Source: Pseudomonas fluorescens (lineage in GTDB: Bacteria; Pseudomonadota; Gammaproteobacteria; Pseudomonadales; Pseudomonadaceae). From it: 64,000 nt of DNA. Below are positions 25,934 to 34,422 of the stretch, piece after piece. Location: positions 1,612,001 through 1,676,000 of the forward strand of contig NZ_CP148752.1 in the NCBI RefSeq assembly GCF_040448305.1, given 5' to 3'. Both the position numbers and the translations under genes were made by a program. Every line of letters begins with the position of its first letter. Positions within the stretch are counted from its first letter, which is position 1. Below the pieces are notes generated by a model. It searched no databases. It was not told where the DNA came from and saw only the letters and a program-made list of their open reading frames with translations.

Positions 25934-26997
25934 GCCCGCAATTCTGGCGCGGCAAGCGGGTGCTGGTCACCGGCCACACCGGGTTCAAGGGCAGTTGGCT
26001 GACGTTGTGGCTGCAAAGTCTGGGTGCCGAGGTCAGCGGGTTTTCCCTCGATCCGTCCACCGAGCCGAGCCTGTTCGAACTGGCGCGGGTGCATGAAGGC
26101 ATCAACGATCAGCGCGGCGACTTGCGTGACCTCGGGGCCTTGCTGGAGCTGATCACCGAGACCCAACCGCAAATCGTCCTGCACCTGGCGGCCCAGCCGC
26201 TGGTGCGCGAAGGTTATCGCGACCCGTTGGGCACCTATTCCAGTAACGTCATGGGCACGCTCAACCTGCTCGAAGCGATCCGTCAGGTGGGCGGTGTGCG
26301 CGCCTGCGTGCTGGTGACCACCGACAAGGTCTACGCCAATCAGGAATGGTTGTGGCCGTACCGCGAAAATGAAGCGTTGGGCGGTCATGATCCCTACAGC
26401 AGCAGCAAGGCGTGCTGCGAATTGTTGGCGCAATCCTATGCCGCCTCGTTCTTTGCGCCGCCAAAGCACGCCGAGCACGGTCTGGCGCTGGCCACGGCGC
26501 GCGCCGGCAACGTGCTCGGTGGTGGCGATTTCGCCCCGGAGCGGTTGATTCCCGACGTGCTGCGGGCGTGGTCGGCGGATGAACCCGTGACCTTGCGCTA
26601 TCCGCAGGCGGTGCGCCCATGGCAGCACGCGCTGGAACCGCTGGCCGGCTATCTGCAATTGGCTGCCGGCCTGTATGAGCAAGGCCCGCAATTTGCCGGG
26701 GCGTGGAATTTCGGCCCTGGCGAGGCGGACATGTGCAGCGTCGGTGAAGTGGTCGAACTGCTCGCCAGCCGCTGGCCGCAGGCACGCGGGCTACGCATCG
26801 AACCGAGCGATTTGCATGAGGCCGGCCTGCTGCGCCTGGACAGCAGCCGCGCCCGTCAATTGCTCGGCTGGCAACCGCGCTGGTCGTTGCAGCAGTGCCT
26901 GACCCAGACCCTGGATTGGCATTTGGCGTGGCAGAACGGCGATGACATGCGCGCCATCAGCCTGGCGCAATTGAACCTGTACCGAGGCGCGCTGTGA
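25915..26997 (+). CDS. rfbG: CDP-glucose 4,6-dehydratase
   Basis: Short-chain dehydrogenase converting CDP-glucose to CDP-4-keto-6-deoxyglucose. The NAD-binding motif is VLVTGHTGFKGSWL and the catalytic Tyr-Lys pair lies in DPYSSSKACCELL. The start at ATG 25915 has GGGGAGG four bases upstream and overlaps rfbF by 19 bases; ATG 25924 is an alternative. 360 residues, normal length. The product keto-sugar should feed the epimerase, C-methyltransferase and aminotransferase that follow. Confidence 0.93.
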   Translation: MEAMGLSPQFWRGKRVLVTGHTGFKGSWLTLWLQSLGAEVSGFSLDPSTEPSLFELARVHEGINDQRGDLRDLGALLELITETQPQIVLHLAAQPLVREGYRDPLGTYSSNVMGTLNLLEAIRQVGGVRACVLVTTDKVYANQEWLWPYRENEALGGHDPYSSSKACCELLAQSYAASFFAPPKHAEHGLALATARAGNVLGGGDFAPERLIPDVLRAWSADEPVTLRYPQAVRPWQHALEPLAGYLQLAAGLYEQGPQFAGAWNFGPGEADMCSVGEVVELLASRWPQARGLRIEPSDLHEAGLLRLDSSRARQLLGWQPRWSLQQCLTQTLDWHLAWQNGDDMRAISLAQLNLYRGAL

Positions 26998-27554
26998 GTG
27001 AATTTCTGCTGAAGGCGTTGCCGCTGAGCGGTTTGTTCAGCGTGCAGCACAAACGCTTCGAAGACGAGCGCGGGCACTTTGCCCGGTTGTTTTGCGAAGG
27101 CAGCCTCGGTGCGTTTGGCCAGTCGTTTCATATCCGCCAGATCAATCACTCCTGCACCCGCGAACGCGGCAGCGTGCGTGGCCTGCATTACCAGAATGCC
27201 CGTGCGCCGGAAGCCAAGTTGATCACCTGCCTGCGTGGTGAAGTCTGGGATGTCGCGGTGGATCTGCGTCCCGACTCCGAGACCTTTCTGCACTGGCACG
27301 CCGAACACTTGCGTGCCGGTGATGGCCGCAGCCTGTTGATTGCGGCCGGGTTCGCCCACGGCTTCCAGACCCTGAGCGCCGACGCCGAGCTGCTTTACCT
27401 GCACAGCAACGACTACACGCCGGAACACGAAGGCGGGTTGTCGGTGCTCGATCCACGGCTGGCGATTGCCTGGCCGTTGCCTGTCAATAATCTGTCGGTG
27501 CGCGATGCGAGTCATCCGGCGCTCGATGAACACTTTGCCGGAGTGCGACTATGA
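26994..27554 (+). CDS. dTDP-4-dehydrorhamnose 3,5-epimerase family protein
   Basis: RmlC-type cupin of 186 residues. The family sequence QINHSCTRERGSVRGLHYQN contains the catalytic His; GFAHGFQTLSADAELLYL is also typical. It starts at GTG overlapping the rfbG stop (GTGA). In this CDP-sugar context it probably epimerises the 4-keto-6-deoxy sugar at C3, C5 or both. The nucleotide specificity (CDP rather than dTDP) is inferred from rfbFG only. Homologues in C-methyl sugar pathways often act before methylation. Confidence 0.88.
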   Translation: MSEFLLKALPLSGLFSVQHKRFEDERGHFARLFCEGSLGAFGQSFHIRQINHSCTRERGSVRGLHYQNARAPEAKLITCLRGEVWDVAVDLRPDSETFLHWHAEHLRAGDGRSLLIAAGFAHGFQTLSADAELLYLHSNDYTPEHEGGLSVLDPRLAIAWPLPVNNLSVRDASHPALDEHFAGVRL

Positions 27555-28777
27555 ACTGCCGTGGTTGCGCGACTGCGCTGACCCTGCCGCTGATTGACCT
27601 GGGCACCTCGCCACCGTCCAACGCCTACGTGCGTGTCGACCAGCTGGAGCAGGCCGAACAATGGGTGCCGTTGAAGGTTGCCGTGTGCCAGCAATGCTGG
27701 CTGGTGCAAACCGAGGATTACACCAGCGCCGACAGCCTGTTCGATGCCGAGTACGCCTATTTCAGTTCGTTCTCCAGCACCTGGCTGGCCCATGCCGAGC
27801 GTTATGTGGCCGAGATGGTCGAACGCTTCGGCCTGAGCACCGATAGCCGTGTGGTGGAAGTCGCGGCCAACGACGGTTACCTGTTGCAGTACGTGGCCAG
27901 GCGCGGCATCCCTTGCCTGGGCGTCGAGCCGACCCGCAGCACCGCGCAAGCGGCGCGGGAAAAAGGCCTGGAGATTCGTGAACTGTTTTTCGGTCGCGAC
28001 ACCGCCGCGCAGCTGAAAAGCGAAGGCTGGGGCGCCGACCTGATGGCCGCCAACAACGTGCTGGCCCACGTCCCGGACATCAATGATTTTCTCGGCGGTT
28101 TCGCGACCCTGCTCAAGCCGACGGGTGTGGCGACCTTCGAATTTCCGCAACTGCTGACGTTGATGGCCGGCCAGCAGTTCGACACGCTGTACCACGAGCA
28201 TTATTCCTACCTGTCGCTGACCGTTGTGCAGACCTTGTGCGAGCGCAATGGCCTGCAAGTGTTCGACGTCAGTCAGCTCTCGACCCATGGCGGTTCGCTG
28301 CGGGTGTTCGTCCAGCGGGTGGATGGCGAGCGTCGGGAAGTGCAACCGGCGGTCCGGAAACAACTGCAGGCCGAACTCGCCGCCGGGGTGAAAACCCCTG
28401 GGTACTACGCGACCCTGGCGCCCGCCGCCGAGCGCATCAAGCATGACCTGCTGCGTTTCCTGTTGCAGGCCAGGGCCGATGGCAAGCGCGTGGTCGGCTA
28501 CGGCGCCGCCGCCAAGGGCAACACCCTGCTCAACTACGCCGGGGTCAAGCCGGACCTGCTGGCCTGGGTGGCCGATGCCAACCCGCACAAGCAAGGCAAG
28601 TATCTGCCCGGTAGCCGCATTCCGATCGTGTCGCCGGCACAGATCGACATCGAAAAACCGGACTACGTGCTGGTGCTGCCGTGGAACCTGCTGGATGAGA
28701 TCACCCAGGCCTTTGCCGGCATCCGTGCATGGGACGGTCGTTTTGTCATTGCCATTCCCGAGTTGATCATTCGATGA
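27551..28777 (+). CDS. Nucleotide-sugar C-methyltransferase
   Basis: 408-residue SAM-dependent enzyme with three recognisable parts. The N-terminal zinc-binding domain has Cys pairs at MNCRGCATALTLPLIDLGTS and VAVCQQCWLVQ. The central Rossmann methyltransferase has SRVVEVAANDGYLLQYVARR. The C-terminal domain has VVGYGAAAKGNTLLNYAGV. This architecture is that of NDP-hexose C-methyltransferases such as TylCIII/NovU, which methylate a carbon next to a 4-keto group. ATG overlaps the previous stop by four bases. The likely substrate is the CDP-4-keto-6-deoxy sugar made upstream. Confidence 0.88.
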   Translation: MNCRGCATALTLPLIDLGTSPPSNAYVRVDQLEQAEQWVPLKVAVCQQCWLVQTEDYTSADSLFDAEYAYFSSFSSTWLAHAERYVAEMVERFGLSTDSRVVEVAANDGYLLQYVARRGIPCLGVEPTRSTAQAAREKGLEIRELFFGRDTAAQLKSEGWGADLMAANNVLAHVPDINDFLGGFATLLKPTGVATFEFPQLLTLMAGQQFDTLYHEHYSYLSLTVVQTLCERNGLQVFDVSQLSTHGGSLRVFVQRVDGERREVQPAVRKQLQAELAAGVKTPGYYATLAPAAERIKHDLLRFLLQARADGKRVVGYGAAAKGNTLLNYAGVKPDLLAWVADANPHKQGKYLPGSRIPIVSPAQIDIEKPDYVLVLPWNLLDEITQAFAGIRAWDGRFVIAIPELIIR

Positions 28778-29895
28778 GCCGAATTCATTACACCAAACCC
28801 AGTGTCGGTGAGCTGGAAGCTGACTACGTACTCGATGCCGTCCGCCATGGCTGGGGAGAGCGCTGCTACGAGTACCTGACGCGCTTCGAAAAGTCCTTTG
28901 CCGAGCACCTGGGTGCGACTTACGCGATTGCAACGTCCAGTTGCACCGGTGCGCTGCACATGGGCATGGCGGCGCTGGGCATCGGTGCCGGCGATGAGGT
29001 GATCCTCGCCGATACCAACTGGATCGCCTCGGCTGCGCCCATCACCTATCTGGGCGCGACGCCGGTGTTCGTCGACGTGCTGGCCGACAGCTGGTGCCTC
29101 GACCCGCAGCAGGTTCGCCGGGCAATTACCCCACGGACCAAGGCGATCCTGGCGGTGCACCTCTACGGCAATCTCTGCGACATGGACGCGTTGCTGGCCA
29201 TCGGTCGCGAGTTTGGCCTGCCGGTCATCGAAGACGCGGCCGAGGCGATCGGCTCGCAGTGGCGTGGTTACGCGGCAGGTTCCCTGGGGGCGTTCGGTGC
29301 GTTTTCCTTTCACGGCACCAAGACCATGACCACTGGCGAAGGCGGCATCTTCGTGACGTCGGACAAGGCCCTGTATGACCGCGTACTGACCCTGTCCAAC
29401 CATGGCCGGGTGGCCGGAAGCAACAAACAGTTCTGGCCGGATTTCCTCGGTTTCAAATACAAGATGAGCAACCTGCAAGCGGCCGTCGGTTGCGCACAGG
29501 TCGAGCGGATCGACGAGCTGATCGAACGCAAGCGAGCAATCTTTGCCCACTACGCCGAGGCGCTGGCGTCGTTGCCGGGCTTGTCCATGAACCCTGAGTC
29601 CGAACACGCGCGCAACGGTTACTGGATGCCCACCGTGGTCTTTGACCGCGAGCTGGGGATCACGCGGGACAGGTTGAGCGCAGCCTTCCAGGCCGCCGAT
29701 ATCGACGCGCGGGTGTTCTTCTGGCCGCTGTCGTCCTTGCCGATGTTCAGCCAACTGACGGCCGACTCGCCCGTGGCGCATTCGCTGCCGGAGCGCGCCA
29801 TCAATCTGCCGAGCTACCACGACATGACCGATGACGATCAGCGCCGGGTCATCGAGGTGCTGCGCGCGCTGGTACTCAAAAGGACCCGGCTATGA
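28774..29895 (+). CDS. DegT/DnrJ/EryC1/StrS sugar aminotransferase
   Basis: PLP-dependent aminotransferase or dehydratase-type enzyme of 373 residues. The PLP Lys sits in FSFHGTKTMTTGEGGIF; the substrate-entry region GERCYEYLTRFEKSFAEHLG and IEDAAEAIGS are family-typical. A Lys (not His) at the PLP position argues for aminotransfer rather than ColD/E1-type dehydration. The start at ATG 28774 uses the ATGA overlap seen throughout this operon. It probably places a 4-amino group on the C-methylated keto sugar. Confidence 0.88.
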   Translation: MSRIHYTKPSVGELEADYVLDAVRHGWGERCYEYLTRFEKSFAEHLGATYAIATSSCTGALHMGMAALGIGAGDEVILADTNWIASAAPITYLGATPVFVDVLADSWCLDPQQVRRAITPRTKAILAVHLYGNLCDMDALLAIGREFGLPVIEDAAEAIGSQWRGYAAGSLGAFGAFSFHGTKTMTTGEGGIFVTSDKALYDRVLTLSNHGRVAGSNKQFWPDFLGFKYKMSNLQAAVGCAQVERIDELIERKRAIFAHYAEALASLPGLSMNPESEHARNGYWMPTVVFDRELGITRDRLSAAFQAADIDARVFFWPLSSLPMFSQLTADSPVAHSLPERAINLPSYHDMTDDDQRRVIEVLRALVLKRTRL

Positions 29896-30557
29896 AGGTT
29901 TACCTGCTGGGGGCGGCCAATCCTGAAGCGGTACGGATGATCCTCACCCTGCAACGCAGCCAGCCGGACGCGCAGTTCGCCTTTCTCGATAACGATCCGG
30001 CGAAACAAGGCACGCTGTTTCATGGCGTGCCGGTGGTGGGTGGTACCGACAAGGTGGCCGAGCTGAAAGGCCCCGACACACGCTTTGTCAATTTGATCAC
30101 CGGCAGCACGGCGCTGCGTTACCGGACCACCTGCGAGATCGTCGAGGCCGGCGGCACCCTGGGCAACTTCATCCACCCAGGCATCGATCTGACGATGATC
30201 ACCATGGGCGTCGGCACCTATCTGCAAGAGGGCGTGATCATGCAGGCGCAAGTCAGCCTGGGTGACAACACCAGTATCAGCGCCGGCAGCGTGGTCGGGC
30301 ATGAGGGGCAGGTCGGCCATTCGGTGTTCATGGCGCCGGGCGTCTGCATTGCCGGTTGTGTCGAGATCGGTGACGGCACCTTCATCGGCACCAACGCCAC
30401 GATCCTGCCGCGATTGCGCATCGGTCGTTGGGTCACCATCGGTGCGGGCGCCGTTGTGACCAGAGACGTTCCAGACTATGCGGTTGTGGTGGGCAGCCCC
30501 GCCAGGACCATCAAGACCAATCCTGCTTCCTTTCAAGACGGTCGGGTTTTCAAGTAA
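29892..30557 (+). CDS. NeuD/PglD-type sugar O/N-acyltransferase
   Basis: 221 residues: an N-terminal nucleotide-sugar-binding half (MKVYLLGAANPEAVRMILTL) and a C-terminal left-handed beta-helix of hexapeptide repeats (VSLGDNTSISAGSVVGHEGQ, CVEIGDGTFIGTNATILPRL). The His in VVGHEGQVG aligns with the catalytic base of PglD. It probably acylates the amino group installed by the neighbouring aminotransferase. Start overlaps the previous stop (ATGA). The acyl donor is unknown; acetyl-CoA is the default, but the KAS III-like enzyme in this island could provide another acyl chain. Confidence 0.87.
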   Translation: MKVYLLGAANPEAVRMILTLQRSQPDAQFAFLDNDPAKQGTLFHGVPVVGGTDKVAELKGPDTRFVNLITGSTALRYRTTCEIVEAGGTLGNFIHPGIDLTMITMGVGTYLQEGVIMQAQVSLGDNTSISAGSVVGHEGQVGHSVFMAPGVCIAGCVEIGDGTFIGTNATILPRLRIGRWVTIGAGAVVTRDVPDYAVVVGSPARTIKTNPASFQDGRVFK

Positions 30558-30587
30558 CCACCGCGACTAATTTCCGGAGAGTCTGTA

Positions 30588-31316
30588 ATGAATCCTCATG
30601 AGCAGTTTCGTGAAGAAGTAAAAGACAACATCGAAGGCCTGCAACAGGACAAAGCCTTGCAAGCCACGTCGCTGGACTGGGTTGGCACCACCGCCAAACA
30701 TAAGTACACCTACAACTTCAGCTGGATGGGCCGCCCGATCATTCAGTTCCCCCAGGACATGGTCGCCATGCAGGAGATCATCTGGGCGCTGCGGCCGGAC
30801 ATCATCGTCGAGACCGGTATCGCCCACGGCGGCTCGCTGGTGTTTTACGCCTCGATGCTGGAACTGATCGGCCATGGCGAAGTGCTGGGCGTCGACATCG
30901 ATATCCGCCAGCACAACCGTGAGGCGATCGAAGCGCACCCGATGAGCAAGCGGATCCAGATGATCCAGGGTTCGAGCATTGATCCGGCGATCGTCGAGCA
31001 GGTTCGCCAGCGCGTCGAAGGTAAGACAGTGCTGGTGGTCCTGGACTCCAACCACACCCACGAGCACGTACTCGAAGAGCTGCGTGCCTATGCACCGATG
31101 ACCTCGGTAGGCAGCTACTGCGTGGTGATGGACACCGTGGTTGAAGACATGCCGGAAGATGCGTTCCCGGACCGTCCGTGGGGCAAGGGCGACAACCCGA
31201 AAACTGCGGTATGGGCCTACCTGGAAGAAAACCGCGATTTTGAAATCGACCGGGCCATTCACAGCAAGCTGCTGATCACCGTCGCGCCGGATGGCTACCT
31301 GCGTCGCGTGCGGTAA
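30588..31316 (+). CDS. Cephalosporin hydroxylase (CmcI)-like methyltransferase family protein
   Basis: 242 residues with a Rossmann SAM-binding pattern: DIIVETGIAHGGSLVFYASM, then VLGVDIDIRQHNREAIE and VVLDSNHTHEHVLEELRAY. This matches the CmcI/rhamnosyl O-methyltransferase family, whose members are SAM-dependent O-methyltransferases despite the hydroxylase name. It has its own GGAGAG ribosome site 31 bases after the acetyltransferase. In a sugar cassette it plausibly O-methylates the glycan or nucleotide sugar. Homologues occur in several flagellar and O-antigen clusters. The substrate is inference. Confidence 0.82.
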   Translation: MNPHEQFREEVKDNIEGLQQDKALQATSLDWVGTTAKHKYTYNFSWMGRPIIQFPQDMVAMQEIIWALRPDIIVETGIAHGGSLVFYASMLELIGHGEVLGVDIDIRQHNREAIEAHPMSKRIQMIQGSSIDPAIVEQVRQRVEGKTVLVVLDSNHTHEHVLEELRAYAPMTSVGSYCVVMDTVVEDMPEDAFPDRPWGKGDNPKTAVWAYLEENRDFEIDRAIHSKLLITVAPDGYLRRVR

Positions 31317-31368
31317 TCGACAAGACATCGTTGGGTTTTTTCGGCGATTCGCCGTTGTGGGGAAATGT

Positions 31369-34293
31369 ATGCAAGGCAAGAACAATTCTGAACACGGGTT
31401 GGCACTCAACGAACAGTTGACCGTGGTGCTGATGTCTCACGAGCGGCCGGCATTTTTGCGCCGTGCGGCACGTTTCTATAGCGGCTTGCCTTGCAGGATT
31501 CTGGTGCTGGACTCTTCGACCGAAGGCCAGCCAAGCCTGGCCGGGCAGTATGAAAATGTGGATTACCAGCATGTCCCGCAGTTTGGCTACTGGGGCGTTC
31601 GCGCCAAGCTGGCCTTTGGCGTGGAGCAAGTGACCACGCCGTTCATGGTGTTCGCCGCCGACGATGACTTCCATGTGCACGATGCCCTGCGCGCCGCCGT
31701 GGCTTTCATGGAGGCCAATCCCGACTACGGCCTGTGCCACGGTTACAGCATGATGTACCTGTCGCAACCCAACAGCGTCAGCTACTTTCGGCGTGACAAG
31801 AAGGTCTGCGAAGACTATTCGTCCGAGCACGCCGAGGAGCGTGTGCTCGATTACATGCACCAGTACCTGCCGCCTTTCTATGCCGTACAACGCACCGACC
31901 TGGTACGTGACTGGTATCAGGTGATGCCTCAGGATACGTCCTTCCAATGGCAGGAAATCGGTCACACGTACTACATGCTGGCGCGGGGCAAGGCGCGGAT
32001 TCTGCCGATCCCGTATGTGGTGCGGGAGATGAACTACGGGTATTCGGACCACAACACCGAGATCTTCCACACGCTGGCGCATACCGATGCCAAGACGGTC
32101 GCCGAGCGCGAGGCCTTTGCCGATTTCCTCTTCGGGCTACCGACTCACGTTCAAAACGAAGACCCGGAGCAAGGCCGGCAGTTCGCGCTGCAAAGCTTTG
32201 AAGCCCTGGCCGATAGCTTGCGCACCGGTCGCGCACTGACCACCGAGCTGATTATCGAGTCCGCATGGACGAGTGTCGAGAAAGGCCCTGAGCGCCGTTT
32301 CGGCCCCAAGCAATACGTCGAAATGCCGTTCTACAATCAGCAGTTTTTCGATCAGTTGACCCGGTTCGAATTCCTGTTGCACGCCATGCCGGCCGGACGC
32401 GTTCAGTTGGCAGGCCTGGAGGGTATCTGGACCCGTCAGCAGAGCCTGATGCTGGCGCGCAACAATGACACGCCGGAAAGTGTGGTCGACCGTTTGTGGC
32501 AAGCCCACGACAGCAACGTGTTCAATCGCACGGTGGTCAAGCGTCTGGCGGCTCAGTTGGAATTGCTGGGTGAAGACGAAGAGGCGCAGACCCTGCGCGA
32601 TTGGGCTGCACGTCTGGAGGCGGTGTCGGTCGAGGGTAATCGTGCGACGTTCGACAAGATGCTCTCCGGTCGTTTGCTCAAGTGGCTTGCGCCCCGTCAG
32701 CCCGATGCCCATGAGGCAGAGTCGATCGCCCGGCACCTGGCGGCCAACGACGGTGGTCCACAGTTCGGGATCTTCCTGCTGGACCTGGATAACGATATCG
32801 ACAAGCTGCAGGTCAGCCTCGACAGCCTGCTCGAAGGCCACAGCAAGGCGTTCAAGATCGTGGTCTTCACCACCGGTGAAGCACCGGCGGCGACCACGGC
32901 GCAGAACACTCTGCACTTTGTCCGTGTTACCCAAAGCAATTACGTCGACAAGCTGAACCAGAGCGCTCGTCAGTCGCCTTGCGACTGGTTGATGCTGGCC
33001 GAAGCCGGCGATGAATTCACCGCCGGTGGCCTGTTGCGTGCCAGCCTGGAGTTGCTGTCTGCCGCGGACTGCCGCGCCGTCGCCACCGACGAAATCCAGC
33101 GCACCGCCGAAGGCGCACTGGTGGACGTGTTCCGCCCTGGCTTCAATCTGGATTTGCTGCAAAGCCTGCCGGCCTTGATGGCGCGTCACTGGTTGATCCG
33201 TCGGGAAGTGTTCCTTGAAGTCGGCGGCTACCAGCCCGACTTCAGCAAGGCCCTGGAATTCGACCTGCTGCTGCGCATCATCGAGCAGGGTGGCCTCAAC
33301 GGGCTGGCCCACCTGGATGAGCCGCTGGTGATTGCCCGGGCGCCGGCGCTGGAAGAAAACGCCGATGAGCGCCTGGCGTTGTCGCGCCACCTGGGCAATC
33401 GTGGCTACAAGGCCAAGATCACTTCGACGGTGCCGGGTACTTATCAGATCGATTACCGCCACACCGAGCGTCCGCTGGTGTCGATCATCCTGCCGGCCGG
33501 GGATGACCTGGTGGCGCTGCAACAGTGCCTGCAAGCTGTGTTGCTGCGTACCCGCTACATCCAGTACGAAGTGCTGGTTGCGGCCAACCCGAATCAGTCA
33601 GCCGAGGTCAATGACTGGATCGGTACTTACCAGCATCCAAAAGTCAGCGTGCTGCGTGCCGACCAGACCCTCAGCGATGTGGCGTTGTACAACGCGGCCA
33701 GCCAGCAGGCGCAGGGCGAGTACCTGGTGCTGTTGGCCGCCGACAGTGAAGTGGTCAACCCGAACTGGCTTGAATCGCTGCTCAATCACGCCCAGCGTCC
33801 GGAAGTCGGCGTGGTCGGTCCCAAGTTGATCGATCGCGACGGCAAGGTCACCCAGGCCGGCCTGATTCTCGGCATGAACGGTGGTGTGGGCTCAGCCTTT
33901 GTCGGTGAAAAACATGGCGCCGAAGGTTACCTGCACCGGTTGGCCCTGGAGCAGAACTACTCGGCGGTGTCGAAGGTGTGCCTGATGGTGCGCAAAGCGT
34001 TGTTCGACGAACTGGACGGTCTGGACAGCATGACCTTCGCCGACGGCTTGAGTGACGTCGATCTGTGCCTCAGGGCCGGTCAGGCCGGTTACCTCACCGT
34101 GTGGACGCCGCTGGTACAGGTCATTCATTCGGGTGAAGTGCCTCAGGTGCCGCAGGCCCTCGATGCGCTGCGTGACAAGTGGGCGGCAGCCTTTGCCCAG
34201 GACCAGGCCTATAACGCCAATCTGGCCTTGAGCGGCAAAGGCTTCGCCTTGGGCGAAAGTGCTTCGGTGAACTGGGCGCAGATGCTCGGCTAG
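31369..34293 (+). CDS. Second large glycosyltransferase (TIGR00180-type N terminus plus GT2)
   Basis: 974 residues. N-terminal part (about 15-330) resembles the TIGR00180 glycosyltransferase domain: LTVVLMSHERPAFLRRAARF, then FMVFAADDDFHVHDALR with an acidic metal-binding cluster. A middle region has no clear family. Residues about 700-960 form a GT2 domain (RPLVSIILPAGDDLVALQQC). It is closely similar to the second GT2 module of the 1197-residue enzyme, sharing SLLNHAQRPEVGVVG. The start at ATG 31369 has GGGGAAA upstream; an earlier GTG/ATG would overlap the CmcI-like gene. It probably attaches a second sugar to flagellin. Confidence 0.8.
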   Translation: MQGKNNSEHGLALNEQLTVVLMSHERPAFLRRAARFYSGLPCRILVLDSSTEGQPSLAGQYENVDYQHVPQFGYWGVRAKLAFGVEQVTTPFMVFAADDDFHVHDALRAAVAFMEANPDYGLCHGYSMMYLSQPNSVSYFRRDKKVCEDYSSEHAEERVLDYMHQYLPPFYAVQRTDLVRDWYQVMPQDTSFQWQEIGHTYYMLARGKARILPIPYVVREMNYGYSDHNTEIFHTLAHTDAKTVAEREAFADFLFGLPTHVQNEDPEQGRQFALQSFEALADSLRTGRALTTELIIESAWTSVEKGPERRFGPKQYVEMPFYNQQFFDQLTRFEFLLHAMPAGRVQLAGLEGIWTRQQSLMLARNNDTPESVVDRLWQAHDSNVFNRTVVKRLAAQLELLGEDEEAQTLRDWAARLEAVSVEGNRATFDKMLSGRLLKWLAPRQPDAHEAESIARHLAANDGGPQFGIFLLDLDNDIDKLQVSLDSLLEGHSKAFKIVVFTTGEAPAATTAQNTLHFVRVTQSNYVDKLNQSARQSPCDWLMLAEAGDEFTAGGLLRASLELLSAADCRAVATDEIQRTAEGALVDVFRPGFNLDLLQSLPALMARHWLIRREVFLEVGGYQPDFSKALEFDLLLRIIEQGGLNGLAHLDEPLVIARAPALEENADERLALSRHLGNRGYKAKITSTVPGTYQIDYRHTERPLVSIILPAGDDLVALQQCLQAVLLRTRYIQYEVLVAANPNQSAEVNDWIGTYQHPKVSVLRADQTLSDVALYNAASQQAQGEYLVLLAADSEVVNPNWLESLLNHAQRPEVGVVGPKLIDRDGKVTQAGLILGMNGGVGSAFVGEKHGAEGYLHRLALEQNYSAVSKVCLMVRKALFDELDGLDSMTFADGLSDVDLCLRAGQAGYLTVWTPLVQVIHSGEVPQVPQALDALRDKWAAAFAQDQAYNANLALSGKGFALGESASVNWAQMLG

Positions 34294-34323
34294 GCCCGGC
34301 GAACAGGTATAAGGATTCAAGGC

Positions 34324-34422
34324 ATGTTCAACGGAAAATCGATTTTCATCGCAGGCGGGACCGGTTCATTCGGGTGTCGGATCATCCGGGACGCGCTGGT
34401 GCGTGCCTGGTTGCCAGCATGA
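34324..34422 (+). pseudogene. pseB: Remnant of pseB (UDP-GlcNAc 4,6-dehydratase, inverting)
   Basis: A 32-codon frame starts MFNGKSIFIAGGTGSFG, the N terminus and Rossmann motif (GGTGSFG) of PseB, a protein normally about 330-345 residues. After residue 17 similarity ends and a short tail leads to TGA, which overlaps the ATG of pseC (ATGA), as is usual for gene pairs in this operon. This looks like an internal deletion of nearly the whole gene that kept both ends; whether in frame cannot be proved. The enzyme would have no catalytic residues. PseB makes the first committed intermediate of pseudaminic acid, so a copy elsewhere or a changed pathway is required. Confidence 0.8.
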
